The translations under genes and the position numbers were made by a program. Shown piece by piece: positions 24,917 through 34,101 of a stretch of 64,000 bases of DNA. The notes under the pieces are model-generated. The model saw only the letters and a program-made list of their open reading frames with translations, was not told the DNA's origin and did no database searches. The stretch is taken from NCBI GenBank assembly GCA_030378005.1, contig JAUCGF010000081.1, positions 1 to 64,000 of the forward strand. Reading direction: 5' to 3'. Positions within the stretch are counted from its first letter, which is position 1. Each line of letters starts with the position of its first letter. Source of the DNA: Desulfococcaceae bacterium HSG9 (GTDB lineage: Bacteria; Desulfobacterota; Desulfobacteria; Desulfobacterales; JAUCGF01).

Positions 24917-25050
24917 ACCAATAACATAACATAATGAAACATAAACAAAACAAAATCAAGCCCTTTATACCATAACTTCCAGAATACCGCTATGGGATTC
25001 CTAATAACCGATCACTCCATTCAGGCAACATTTTAACCAAACCCAATACG
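24917..25050. repeat. Duplicated leader region, copy of 48418-48848
   Basis: 24917-25000 matches 48418-48495, and 25017-25050 matches 48815-48848, in the same orientation. At the other locus this sequence is the upstream region of the PhnD-like gene at 47495-48349, so it is likely the promoter region of the vanished paralogous operon. Confidence 0.75.
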
Positions 25051-25104
25051 GACTGCCTGTACGGGATATGTTATCCGTTGTTTTAGGTTAAAACCAAAAG
25101 TCCT

Positions 25105-25242
25105 TGATCGTCGTTTCGGCCTTTTTTTGTACGGTAATCTTTCCAGACTGCGCCTTTCATTCTGTCAAATCCTCTCGGACGCAATCTGGAAAGATTACGG
25201 TACATTTAATCCGAAATTTATAATGGCCGAAACGATGAGCAA
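25105..25242. mobile_element. Palindromic MITE-like element
   Basis: Outer arms TCGTCGTTTCGGCC and GGCCGAAACGATGA, and inner arms TGTACGGTAATCTTTCCAGA and TCTGGAAAGATTACGGTACA, make nested inverted repeats with few mismatches. GTACCGTAATCTTTC recurs at 27270. The 25243-25431 remainder holds nothing I can name. Confidence 0.65.
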
Positions 25243-25431
25243 GGCCAACCCAAAAACCGTTGCCCTTTTTTTATTATACAATGACATCTGAAGATAAATT
25301 TGTTATAATGACGCTTTTCAAGCATTGTTCGGGTCACAATAAAATCTTTTAAAAATTCAGTTTTTTACTACATTCTGAATTTACAGTAAAAAGTGCATTT
25401 ATGAATAATTCAGGCTAAAGGAATTAATAAC

Positions 25432-27069
25432 ATGCCAAAAGAAAAAATATTGGTTGTGGAAGATGACGGTATTGTCGCACTGGACATAAAGAGCCGTTTA
25501 AAAAAGTTCGGATATTCTGTTTTCGATCCAGTCAGTTCAGGTGAGCAGGCAATTAAAAGGTCCGAACAGCTCAGGCCTGATTTGGTGATGATGGATATTA
25601 TACTCAATGGTGAGATGGATGGAATTGAAACTGCTGAAATTATAAGTTGCCGATTTGATATTCCAGTCATTTTTCTGAGCGCTTATGTTGACCATAATAA
25701 AATTGAACGGGTCAAGCGCTCGTTGCCTTATGGTTATATTCTCAAGCCATTCCGAGATGTGGACATCAGGAATGCCGTTGAAATCGCTATTTACGCTTCT
25801 AAAGTAAATGCTGAACGCAAGCAGACGGAGTCAGCTTTGCGCAAGGCGCACGATGAGATGGAAAGGCGCGTTGAACAACGTACACGAGATTTGAAAAAAG
25901 CGCTTGCCGAGCTGGAACACACCAATCTTCGATTGCAAGATATAAACCGCCATAAAAACCAATTTCTTTCAACTATGAGCCATGAACTGCGTACCCCGCT
26001 CAACGGTATTATAGGCTCCGCCGATCTGTTGCGCGAGCAGTTGTTCGGGCCTTTGAACCCAAAACAGTTGAATTATACCAAACAGATCAATGACAGCGCC
26101 GATCATTTGCTGGCTTTGATTAACGATCTGCTGGATATAGCTAAAATTGACGCCGGCGCGATCACCGTGGATCTGGAATATCTCGCCCTAACCGACTGGA
26201 TTGACACTACGCTGGCCATTATGAAAGCCCAATTCCGCAAAAAACGGCTGACATTGGAAATCATTAAAGACCCGTCCATAACTCACATTGACGCAGATCG
26301 GCGTAAGTGCAAACAGATTATGCTTCACTTGCTTTCCAATGCGATTAAATTCACTCCCCAAGACGGCCAAGTCAAAGTGCGCACCATCAAAAAAAATGAC
26401 CGCTTCCTTCTGATTGAGGTGAGCGACACGGGATGCGGTGTCAAAGAAGATGAACGCGATAAAATCTTTTCCGAATTCTATCAGACTGAACAGGTGCGGA
26501 TTGACCCGATAGGCGGCACGGGCATCGGGCTGGCTCTGACCCGTCGTATGGTGGAAATGCACGAAGGGGAAATCGGTGTTAAAAATCAACCTGTCGGCCC
26601 TGGCAGCGTTTTCTGGTTCACTTTGCCTCTGAAACTGGCGCATGTAGCAGAAGTCAACGAAGAAGAAGCATCCGCAAAGGGTAATACTGACGGCGCAAAA
26701 CTTACAGGACGCCGCATCCTCGTCGTTGAAGACAACAAAATCAACCTGTCAATGGTGCTTGACATGTTGAGTATCCATGAACATAAAGTCAGCGTAGCTA
26801 AAAACGGGCAACAGGCCATTGATTTGGCGCAGACTTTCAAACCGGAGCTGATTCTCATGGATGTTAAAATGCCGATGATGAACGGTTTGGAAGCTACCCA
26901 GATATTGCGCTCAATGCCTGTATTTGCCAAAATTCCGATAATTGCCCTGACCGCCAGCGTCGAAAAAGAAGACCAGAGCGCACAGACAGAAGCCGGTTGC
27001 ACCGCCCATCTGTCCAAACCGATCAAAACAAAAGAATTATTTGATATTATTGAATGTTACCTGGGGTAA
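25432..27069 (+). CDS. Hybrid kinase REC-HisKA-HATPase-REC
   Basis: A 545-residue soluble kinase. The first receiver (1-120) is of the type with a DxxLxGxMDG loop (MMDIILNGEMDGIETA), unlike the extended receivers of its neighbours. A coiled coil leads to the DHp ([18 protein letters not shown], about 178), then HATPase ([25 protein letters not shown]) and a C-terminal receiver (LILMDVKMPMMNG, LSKP) from about 427. The ATG follows AAAGGA. From about residue 160 to beyond its stop codon the DNA is nearly identical to that of the gene at 31759, including about 130 bases after the stop, which shows a recent duplication of the kinase core onto a different N-terminus. Confidence 0.9.
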   Translation: MPKEKILVVEDDGIVALDIKSRLKKFGYSVFDPVSSGEQAIKRSEQLRPDLVMMDIILNGEMDGIETAEIISCRFDIPVIFLSAYVDHNKIERVKRSLPYGYILKPFRDVDIRNAVEIAIYASKVNAERKQTESALRKAHDEMERRVEQRTRDLKKALAELEHTNLRLQDINRHKNQFLSTMSHELRTPLNGIIGSADLLREQLFGPLNPKQLNYTKQINDSADHLLALINDLLDIAKIDAGAITVDLEYLALTDWIDTTLAIMKAQFRKKRLTLEIIKDPSITHIDADRRKCKQIMLHLLSNAIKFTPQDGQVKVRTIKKNDRFLLIEVSDTGCGVKEDERDKIFSEFYQTEQVRIDPIGGTGIGLALTRRMVEMHEGEIGVKNQPVGPGSVFWFTLPLKLAHVAEVNEEEASAKGNTDGAKLTGRRILVVEDNKINLSMVLDMLSIHEHKVSVAKNGQQAIDLAQTFKPELILMDVKMPMMNGLEATQILRSMPVFAKIPIIALTASVEKEDQSAQTEAGCTAHLSKPIKTKELFDIIECYLG

Positions 27070-27227
27070 CGAGTGAGCTTTACTAAGAAATTTACATTGT
27101 CAGTAGTGTTGTATCAATATTTAGCTGACGGGCGGGAGTGCAAACTTTAGTTTGCCAAAACGCTCCAAAATCGGCAAACTGAAGTTTGCATTCCTGATTT
27201 TCACCTGTCACCTTAAACTTGACAGAA
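27070..27227. repeat. 3' flank duplicated at 34102-34246, with R-B palindrome
   Basis: The bases after the stop codon match those after the stop at 34101 to the end of the R-B palindrome (27135-27194) and a few bases beyond (CTGATTTTCACCTGTCACCTT). This marks the right edge of the segment shared by the two kinase loci. Confidence 0.85.
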
Positions 27228-27291
27228 CAGTAGATGGAAAATGCCTGAAAACAAGGCTGGCTGGTGCTGTTGTACCGTAATCTTTCAGATT
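27228..27291. repeat. R-D end fragment
   Basis: CAGTAGATGGAAAATGCCTG matches the inverted right end of the element at 4379-4531, including a few more bases (AAAA). It then runs into the GTACCGTAATCTTTC motif. Confidence 0.65.
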
Positions 27292-27515
27292 CAGTAGATC
27301 GAAAAGTTTTTGAAAGGTGACGAACGCGCGTCTGTTTTCAGCTCCGTAGGAGCGGCATATTTGTAGAATCCGAATCCCCGTGTCCGCTGAGTCCCGTAGG
27401 GACGGCATATTCCGATGCCGACATACCGTCCCTATGGGACTAAGAGGCACGGGGCTGACATCTGCTACAAACATGGCGTTCCTATGGAACTTTTAAGGAA
27501 CTTTTCGATCTACTG
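27292..27515. mobile_element. R-D element, tandem copy 1
   Basis: CAGTAGATCGAAAAGTT at the left and AACTTTTCGATCTACTG at the right are perfect terminal inverted repeats. Inside are a GTAGGGACGG...CCGTCCCTA hairpin and GTAGGAGCGGCATATTTGTAG. No protein is encoded. Length is 224 bp. Confidence 0.8.
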
Positions 27516-27520
27516 AGATT

Positions 27521-27745
27521 CAGTAGATCGAAAAGTTTTTGAAAGGTGACGAACGCGCGTCTGTTTTCAGCTCCGTAGGAGCGGCATATTTGTAGAATCC
27601 GAATCCCCCGTGTTCGCTGAGTCCCATAGGGACGGCATATTCCGATGCCGACATACCGTCCCTATGGGACTAAGAGGCACGGGGCTGACATCTGCTACAA
27701 ACATGGCGTTCCTGCGGAACTTTTAAGGAACTTTTCGATCTACTG
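27521..27745. mobile_element. R-D element, tandem copy 2
   Basis: A 225-bp copy that differs from 27292-27515 at only a handful of positions, separated from it by five bases (AGATT). Its right end supplies the stop codon of the receiver pseudogene that follows. Confidence 0.8.
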
Positions 27746-27976
27746 ACACTTACTAAGCATGAGAGACTGCTCTTGCACCTTTTTTTCAAGTTTTTGATTC
27801 GCCATTTCCAGGTCATGGATAAGTTTTTGCTTTTCGTGTTCAAGATTCCACTGATGGGTGAGTACGCGGGCAAATTGTCTGATTTCATGCGTATTAAAAG
27901 GTTTGCGCACATAGAAAAGATCATCCCGATCTGCAATCGCTATGATTTGATCGGGTGTATATTTGGAAAAAGCCGT
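27740..27976 (-). pseudogene. Truncated copy of the extended-receiver gene at 24064
   Basis: About 225 bases match the 3' third of 24064-24639 almost base for base, covering the strand-4 to coiled-coil part of the receiver (TPDQIIAIADRDDLFYVRKP and on). The 5' part with the phospho-acceptor Asp is missing and replaced by the upstream region of the kinase at 28001. The frame now ends at a TAG provided by the CAGTAG end of the R-D element. Confidence 0.8.
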
Positions 27977-28000
27977 ATTTTATTTTGAAAGGATGAAATA

Positions 28001-31000
28001 ATGAATGTAAAAATATCACCAAATTTAAGAAATTGCATCATTGCGATAGCGGTAGGGGGTTGCGGCGTTTTATGGATTGCCATGAACCCCGACTATCAGG
28101 GGAATGCGTTTAACCATTTTATCTTGGAATTGGCTGGTGCATTTTTAGCGTTGAGTACGGCCTTTGTGGCGTTCAATGGCGCGTTTGACAAAAGCGACGC
28201 CTTTATGCCCTATATCGGAGCCGCCTTTCTGGCCGCCGGTCTTACGGATATGTTGCATGCTTTGTTTGCTATGCAAATTCTGATCATCCCCTATGCCTCA
28301 ATCGACCGCTTTATTCCTGGAACCTGGACCGCCGGGCGCTCGGCCTTTGGCATTATTCTGCTTATTGGGTTTGTGCGCACATCGCGCCGCCCTGATCATG
28401 CGCCTTCGATAAATTGGCTGGCTCTGATAACCATGATTATCATGGCTGCCACCCTGGCCATATTCGCCCTTTTTCCTTTGCCGGCTTTTATCATTACGGA
28501 TATTCCGCTGATTCATCGGCCCTGGGAGTATCTCGCCCTGATCTTTTATGCCGCCTGCATCATTTTGATTATACGCCAAAAAGGCGGTAAAGGCAAAACA
28601 AGCGCTTTGCTTATTCCTTCCCTTGTGTTAGGCGCAATCGCCCAGCTTCTGATGGCGCTCTCGCTCAAGTTTTTCAGCCCTTCCTTTGACATCAGCCATA
28701 TTTTAAAAAATGTCAGCTACGCGGCGGCGTTATTGCCGCTTGCCGTTGTCGTTTGGCAAAAATCGCGGTATTTTTTGGCGGTGGCCGCAGGCCGATTGAT
28801 GACAGCCGCAATGATTTTTCTTCTTGGCCTGGCTCTGACCGGAATCATTTTGCTTGCGGCGTACCTCGAAAATGAAAGGATTGAGATGGTGAAAGAAACC
28901 CAACGGAATATTGTCATAAAACTTGAATTATCACTTTTTGATCTTATCAATCCTGTTCAAAATTATTGTAATTCCGGAGATGTACGCCAACACGACAATT
29001 TTTTAGCCACCTGGAGTAAAACAGAAGCGCTATTGGGAAATCCCGCAATAAAAGCGTTGGACCAAAAGTATGACATCCATTTAAAAGAACTATTTGTGAA
29101 GTATCACACTTCAGTTGAAAAAATCTTCCTGATTGAAAATCCGAACCAGTTTTCAGAGGCGCGGCGATTGCTTGCCCAAGCGGAAACAATTATAAAAGGT
29201 GCCTTGCAACCGGCTTTGAATCATATCCTTGAATCCGAAAACGCGGAGATCACAGCTTCTGATAAAAAAAATCAAAATCAACTGAATGCCTTTCTTCTTG
29301 GGCCTCTTGGCATGATGCTTATTTTCATCCCGCTTCTGTTTTTGTTTGGCGGTTACCAATTGAATAGACAATTGCGCCCTATTTTACAGCTCACCCAAAC
29401 AGCCGCAAAAATTCGATCAGGTGAACATAGCTTGCGCGTCACGGTCGGTTCTGAAGACGAAACCGGGGCGCTTGGCGCAGCGTTCAACACCATGCTTGAC
29501 GCGCTTGAAAAAAGCGAAAACCGCTCCCGGGCCTTGTTGGAAAACCTTCCGGTGGGTATTATGGTCATCAATCCCGAAAACCAAGTTATTGTTGAAACTA
29601 ATTCTATTGCCGCGCAAATGATCGGTTTGCCTCGAAAGCGTATTGTTGGAAAAGAGTGCCACCAATTTGTCTGTCCGGCTGCGAAAGGATGTTGCCCGGT
29701 TGCCGATCTGGAAAAAATAGTGAACCACACTGAATGCGAACTGTTGACCGTCAGTGGCGAAAATGTCCAGATACTCAAGACCGTAGTTGATGTTGAGCTG
29801 GCCGGGAAAAAATATTACCTCGAAAGTTTTGTTGATATCACCGACCGCAAGCTGGCTGAGGCGGCTTTAAAAAAGGCGCACGATGAGTTGGAAAGACGCG
29901 TTGAAGAACGGACCGCGGAACTGACCCAGACAGCGCAAAATCTGAAGGATTCAAAACGGCTGTTACAAACACAGCATAACAATTTGGAAGTGAAGATTGA
30001 CGAACGCACATGGGAATTGAAAGAATCACTCGTCAAAATTAAGGACGCCAATCTAAAGTTGCAAGAGATCAATCGCCATAAAACCCAATTCCTCTCGTCA
30101 ATGAGCCATGAACTGCGCACCCCGTTAAACGGCATTATCGGTTCTGCCGATCTGATGCACGAAGAGTTGTTCGGCCCTTTGAATGCCAAACAAAAGGGCT
30201 ATACCAAACAGATCAATGACAGTGCCGAACATTTGTTGTCCTTAATTAATGATTTGCTGGATATGGCTAAAATTGACGCCGGTTCGATGACGCTGGAAGC
30301 GGAAGACCTTGACCTGTGCGATTGGATTGATGGCATGGCTGCCATTATGAAAGCCCAGTTTCGTAAAAAACGGCTGATTGTGGAAATCATCAAAGACCCG
30401 TCCGTTACGCATATTCATGCCGACCGGCGCAAATGCAAACAGATTATGCTCAATCTGCTTTCCAATGCAATCAAGTTCACTCCGGAAGGCGGCGAAATCA
30501 AGATGCGCACCAGTAAAAAAACAGGTGCAAAAACAGACCGCTTCCTTTTAATTGAAGTGAGCGATACGGGAAGCGGTGTCAAAGAGGATGAACGCGAAAA
30601 AATCTTTTCCGAGTTTTACCAGACCGACCAGGTGCGGATTGACCAGATAGGCGGCACGGGCATCGGACTGGCCCTGACCCGTCGTCTGGTGGAAATGCAC
30701 GATGGGGAAATCGGTGTTAAAAGCCAGACAGTCGGCCAGGGCAGCGTTTTCTGGTTCACTCTGCCTCTTAAACCGGAATTTACCACCGATGACGCTGACG
30801 ATGAAGCCGCAGCCGCACAGGATGATGAGTTGGCAAGAAGCTATCCGAGCGGTCGCATCCTCGTCGCTGAAGACAACGAGGTCAATCTGACAACCGTGCT
30901 GGATATGTTGAGCATCCATGATCACAAGGTTGCCGTGGCTAAAAACGGCCAGCTAGCCATAGAGATGGCGCAAACATTCAAGCCGGACCTGATCCTCATG

Positions 31001-31210
31001 GATATCCGTATGCCGGTGATGGATGGTTTGGAAGCGGCGCAAAAATTACGCCTGATGCCCCAGTTTGATGATGTTCCGATTATCGCCTTGACCGCCAGCG
31101 TAGGCAACGAGGCCGAGGCCAGGCAAGTTGAAGCCGGATGCACCGCGCATCTGTCCAAGCCGATCAGAACCAAAGAACTTCTGGATGTTATTCAGCGTTA
31201 TCTGGCGTGA
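28001..31210 (+). CDS. Multi-pass membrane hybrid kinase: MASE3-like, HAMP, PAS, HisKA, HATPase, REC
   Basis: A 1069-residue kinase. Residues 10-255 hold seven or eight transmembrane segments resembling the MASE3 integral-membrane sensor (FLAAGLTDMLHALFAM and TWTAGRSAFG segments). A further segment at about 267-287, a periplasmic helical domain and another at about 432-455 precede HAMP. The PAS domain (about 510-620) has a Cys cluster, GKECHQFVCPAAKGCCP. A long coiled coil leads to the DHp ([18 protein letters not shown], about 695), HATPase ([25 protein letters not shown]) and a receiver (LILMDIRMPVMDG, LSKP) from 951. It starts at ATG 28001 with GAAAGGA upstream. The kinase core is paralogous to 25432 and 31759 but more diverged. 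Confidence 0.9.
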   Translation: MNVKISPNLRNCIIAIAVGGCGVLWIAMNPDYQGNAFNHFILELAGAFLALSTAFVAFNGAFDKSDAFMPYIGAAFLAAGLTDMLHALFAMQILIIPYASIDRFIPGTWTAGRSAFGIILLIGFVRTSRRPDHAPSINWLALITMIIMAATLAIFALFPLPAFIITDIPLIHRPWEYLALIFYAACIILIIRQKGGKGKTSALLIPSLVLGAIAQLLMALSLKFFSPSFDISHILKNVSYAAALLPLAVVVWQKSRYFLAVAAGRLMTAAMIFLLGLALTGIILLAAYLENERIEMVKETQRNIVIKLELSLFDLINPVQNYCNSGDVRQHDNFLATWSKTEALLGNPAIKALDQKYDIHLKELFVKYHTSVEKIFLIENPNQFSEARRLLAQAETIIKGALQPALNHILESENAEITASDKKNQNQLNAFLLGPLGMMLIFIPLLFLFGGYQLNRQLRPILQLTQTAAKIRSGEHSLRVTVGSEDETGALGAAFNTMLDALEKSENRSRALLENLPVGIMVINPENQVIVETNSIAAQMIGLPRKRIVGKECHQFVCPAAKGCCPVADLEKIVNHTECELLTVSGENVQILKTVVDVELAGKKYYLESFVDITDRKLAEAALKKAHDELERRVEERTAELTQTAQNLKDSKRLLQTQHNNLEVKIDERTWELKESLVKIKDANLKLQEINRHKTQFLSSMSHELRTPLNGIIGSADLMHEELFGPLNAKQKGYTKQINDSAEHLLSLINDLLDMAKIDAGSMTLEAEDLDLCDWIDGMAAIMKAQFRKKRLIVEIIKDPSVTHIHADRRKCKQIMLNLLSNAIKFTPEGGEIKMRTSKKTGAKTDRFLLIEVSDTGSGVKEDEREKIFSEFYQTDQVRIDQIGGTGIGLALTRRLVEMHDGEIGVKSQTVGQGSVFWFTLPLKPEFTTDDADDEAAAAQDDELARSYPSGRILVAEDNEVNLTTVLDMLSIHDHKVAVAKNGQLAIEMAQTFKPDLILMDIRMPVMDGLEAAQKLRLMPQFDDVPIIALTASVGNEAEARQVEAGCTAHLSKPIRTKELLDVIQRYLA

Positions 31211-31213
31211 TGA

Positions 31214-31294
31214 TTGAAACGTGAGGAGTGAAACGTGAAACGTGAAACTTGAAACGTGAATTTACACGTCACATTTCACGCATCACATTTCACG
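31214..31294. repeat. R-A array with inverted arm
   Basis: Direct units GAAACGTGAG, GAAACGTGAA and GAAACTTGAA are followed by inverted units CACGTCACATTTCACGCATC, so the whole can fold back. It lies between the hybrid kinase and the truncated binding-protein gene. Confidence 0.8.
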
Positions 31295-31312
31295 TAAAAA
31301 AGGGAGCTTTAC

Positions 31313-31747
31313 ATGATCTATTTAGATGCGCCGCTGCCCCGTGAACGCAAGGCGTTTTATATCACCGCCGGCAGTCCTGACATCACCGGTTACAGTGAAC
31401 TGGCCGCTCGGCGCATTGCCGTGCTGCGCGGCTCTGTCTATACAGACCGCTTTGATGATGATGACGCATTGCAAAAAGTGATAGTCAACAACTACACATC
31501 GGCCTTGAAAATGACAGCCATGAAACGGGTGGACGCCGCCATCATTCCAGAGGCTATGGGCGATTATCTGGTGCGGGAAGGGTCGCATCAGGTGACAAAA
31601 GCATCTTTCGGTATGAAAGGGCGTCCTTCATTTATCACCATTTCCAAGCGTTCGACGTTTCTGGAAAAAAAAGATGAACTTGAGAAAATACTGCGGGACA
31701 TGCAAGTCGATGGCAGTTTTAAACGTATTATGAATCTGTATCGTTAA
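31313..31747 (+). CDS. Truncated SBP_bac_3-type solute-binding protein
   Basis: A 144-residue protein matching only the C-terminal part of family 3 periplasmic binding proteins: RIAVLRGSVYTDRF resembles the start of lobe two, RVDAAIIPEAMGDYLV the ligand-loop region, and FITISKRSTF near the end. It has no signal peptide and lacks lobe one, about 100 residues short of a full protein. A good ribosome-binding site (AAAGGGAG) lies upstream, immediately after an R-A array, which suggests that the repeat replaced the 5' end of the gene. It ends 11 bases before the sensor kinase at 31759, which has a periplasmic domain that a binding protein could contact. It may be a decaying gene; without export it could not serve as a periplasmic receptor. 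Confidence 0.7.
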   Translation: MIYLDAPLPRERKAFYITAGSPDITGYSELAARRIAVLRGSVYTDRFDDDDALQKVIVNNYTSALKMTAMKRVDAAIIPEAMGDYLVREGSHQVTKASFGMKGRPSFITISKRSTFLEKKDELEKILRDMQVDGSFKRIMNLYR

Positions 31748-31758
31748 AGGAAAAAATT

Positions 31759-34101
31759 ATGCGCAACCCACTCAGGAAAAACCTGTCTGTCAAATTGGCT
31801 GTCACGGTAATGGCTATCGCTCTTCTGTTGGGAGCGGTATTTAATTGCTTCCAGGTAATCGTGGATTTTTCCCATCAGCGCCAAAAAGCTGAAGCGGCAA
31901 TGCAACGAATATTAGTCGTAACTTCACACGTTGCTGCGCAGGCCGTTTTGCAATTGGATGACGCATTGGCCGAACAGGTGGTGACAGGTCTTATGAAATA
32001 CCCTTTTATCGTCAAAGCCGTTATTCATGACGAAAACGAAACTATACTGTCTTCCAAGTCCGAATCTCCACCGGATTCCGCTATCCACCGGATGTTCGGC
32101 AGTGTTCTTCCACACAAAAAGTCTTTTTCCATCCCCCTGACGCCGGCGTCTGATTCGGACAGAAGACTGGGCGCACTGCAAATCAGAGTTGACTGGTGTC
32201 TGATCCTTGAAGACTTTTTTAACCGTTCAACAGTTTCCATTTTATTCGGCTTGTTTCAGAACCTGATCCTCGGTGCTTTGTTTTTCATTGCCGTCTTCAT
32301 GCAGGTCGCCAAACCGCTGGCGAATATTTCTGACACATTCAGCCGCATTGACCCTGACCGGCCCCAAGCAACGCCGCTGCCATCTTTTTCGAACCACCGG
32401 GAAGACGAATTGGGCAAGTTGATTGATACGCTCAACGTTTTCTTATGTAGCAACGCCATCCATTTGGAAGAACGACAGCATGTTACCGCAGAACTCGATT
32501 ATCTGATCGACACCGCCAACGCGCCCATTATTGGTGTGGATTTACGAGGACAGATAAATGAGTGGAACCGGTCCGCTGAAAGGATTATCGGTTTCAAAAA
32601 AAATGAAATGACAACCGATCAAATGACAGCCAATCAATTGCTTGCCGATCTCATTGCCGACGATTATCGGGAGAAGATCGGAAACATTATTACCAAGGCG
32701 TTTAGTGGCCAGGCACAAACAAATTTTAAACTGAAGCTGAATACCAAAGACGGCTCGCAACGCTTATTGCTTTTCAACGCCGCGCCGCGTCGTGGTAAGG
32801 ATGGTCAAATCACCGGTGTTATCGGTATTGGCCAGGATATCACGGAAATCGATAAATTTCAAAAAGAACTCGCCCATGAGCGTAACAATCTGGAGATGAC
32901 GGTTGAAAAGCGCACCAGGGAACTCAAGGAAACGCTTGCCGGGCTGGAACACACCAATCTTCGTTTGCAAGAAATAAACCGCCATAAAAATCAATTTCTT
33001 TCAACTATGAGCCATGAACTGCGCACCCCGCTCAACGGTATTATAGGCTCCGCCGATCTGTTGCACGAACAGTTGTTCGGTCCTTTGAATCCAAAACAAT
33101 TGGGCTATACCAAACAGATCAATGACAGTGCCGAGCATCTCCTGGCTTTGATTAACGATCTGCTGGATATGGCCAAAATTGACGCCGGCGCGATGACGGC
33201 AGAGGCGGAATATATCGCCCTTACCGACTGGATTGACACCACGATGGCCATTATGAAAGCCCAATTTCGCAAAAAACTGCTGACAGCGGAAATCATTAAA
33301 GACCCATCTATAACGCACATTTACGCAGATCGGCGCAAGTGCAAACAAATTATGCTCAACCTGCTTACCAATGCGATCAAATTCACTCCCCAAGGCGGTG
33401 AAATCAAAGTGCGCACCAGCAAAAAAAATGACCGTTTCCTTCTGATTGAGGTAAGTGATACGGGATGCGGCGTTAAAAAAGATGAACGCGATAAAATCTT
33501 TTCCGAATTCTATCAGGCTGAACAGGTGCGGATTGACCAGATAGGAGGCACGGGCATCGGACTGGCTCTGACCCGTCGTATGGTGGAAATGCACGAAGGG
33601 GAAATCGGTGTTAAAAGCCAGCCTGTCGGCCCGGGCAGCGTTTTCTGGTTCACTTTGCCTCTGAAACTGGCGCCTGTAGCAGAAGTCAACGAAGAAGAAA
33701 CCTCCGCAAATGGTAAGCCTGACGGCGCAAAACTTACAGGACGCCGCATCCTCGTCGTTGAAGACAACGAAATCAACCTGTCAATGGTGCTTGACATGTT
33801 GAGCATTCATGAATATAAAATTGCTGTAGCTAAAAACGGACAACTGGCCATCGATTTGGCGCAGACTTTCAAACCGGAGCTGATTCTCATGGATGTCCAA
33901 ATGCCGGTGATGGACGGTTTGGAAGCAACTAGAATATTGCGTGCGATGCCTGCATTTACCGAAACTCCGATAATCGCCCTGACCGCCAGCGTCGAAAAAG
34001 ATGCCCAAAACGCACAGGTAAAAGCCGGTTGCACCGCCCATCTTTCCAAACCGATCAGAACTGGGGAGTTGTTAGATATTATTGATCGTTACCTGGGGTA
34101 A
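31759..34101 (+). CDS. Membrane hybrid kinase: sensor, HAMP, PAS, HisKA, HATPase, REC
   Basis: A 780-residue kinase. TM1 at about 12-35 and TM2 at about 165-190 flank a periplasmic domain of some 130 residues; HAMP follows (PLANISDTFSRID), then PAS at about 245-370 (NAPIIGVDLRGQINEWNRSA; GIGQDITEI). The coiled coil leads to DHp ([18 protein letters not shown], about 412), HATPase (LLTNAIKFT, DTGCGVK, GTGIGLALT) and a receiver (LILMDVQMPVMDG, LSKP) from about 663. AAAGGA precedes the ATG. The kinase core and the 3' flank are nearly identical to those of the gene at 25432. It probably receives input from a periplasmic ligand via the preceding binding-protein gene, if that is active. Confidence 0.9.
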   Translation: MRNPLRKNLSVKLAVTVMAIALLLGAVFNCFQVIVDFSHQRQKAEAAMQRILVVTSHVAAQAVLQLDDALAEQVVTGLMKYPFIVKAVIHDENETILSSKSESPPDSAIHRMFGSVLPHKKSFSIPLTPASDSDRRLGALQIRVDWCLILEDFFNRSTVSILFGLFQNLILGALFFIAVFMQVAKPLANISDTFSRIDPDRPQATPLPSFSNHREDELGKLIDTLNVFLCSNAIHLEERQHVTAELDYLIDTANAPIIGVDLRGQINEWNRSAERIIGFKKNEMTTDQMTANQLLADLIADDYREKIGNIITKAFSGQAQTNFKLKLNTKDGSQRLLLFNAAPRRGKDGQITGVIGIGQDITEIDKFQKELAHERNNLEMTVEKRTRELKETLAGLEHTNLRLQEINRHKNQFLSTMSHELRTPLNGIIGSADLLHEQLFGPLNPKQLGYTKQINDSAEHLLALINDLLDMAKIDAGAMTAEAEYIALTDWIDTTMAIMKAQFRKKLLTAEIIKDPSITHIYADRRKCKQIMLNLLTNAIKFTPQGGEIKVRTSKKNDRFLLIEVSDTGCGVKKDERDKIFSEFYQAEQVRIDQIGGTGIGLALTRRMVEMHEGEIGVKSQPVGPGSVFWFTLPLKLAPVAEVNEEETSANGKPDGAKLTGRRILVVEDNEINLSMVLDMLSIHEYKIAVAKNGQLAIDLAQTFKPELILMDVQMPVMDGLEATRILRAMPAFTETPIIALTASVEKDAQNAQVKAGCTAHLSKPIRTGELLDIIDRYLG

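Noticed and set aside
27208-27474. 88-codon minus-strand frame in the R-D element
   Set aside because: It is repeat DNA with no plausible start, and the same frame in the second copy is broken by a length change.
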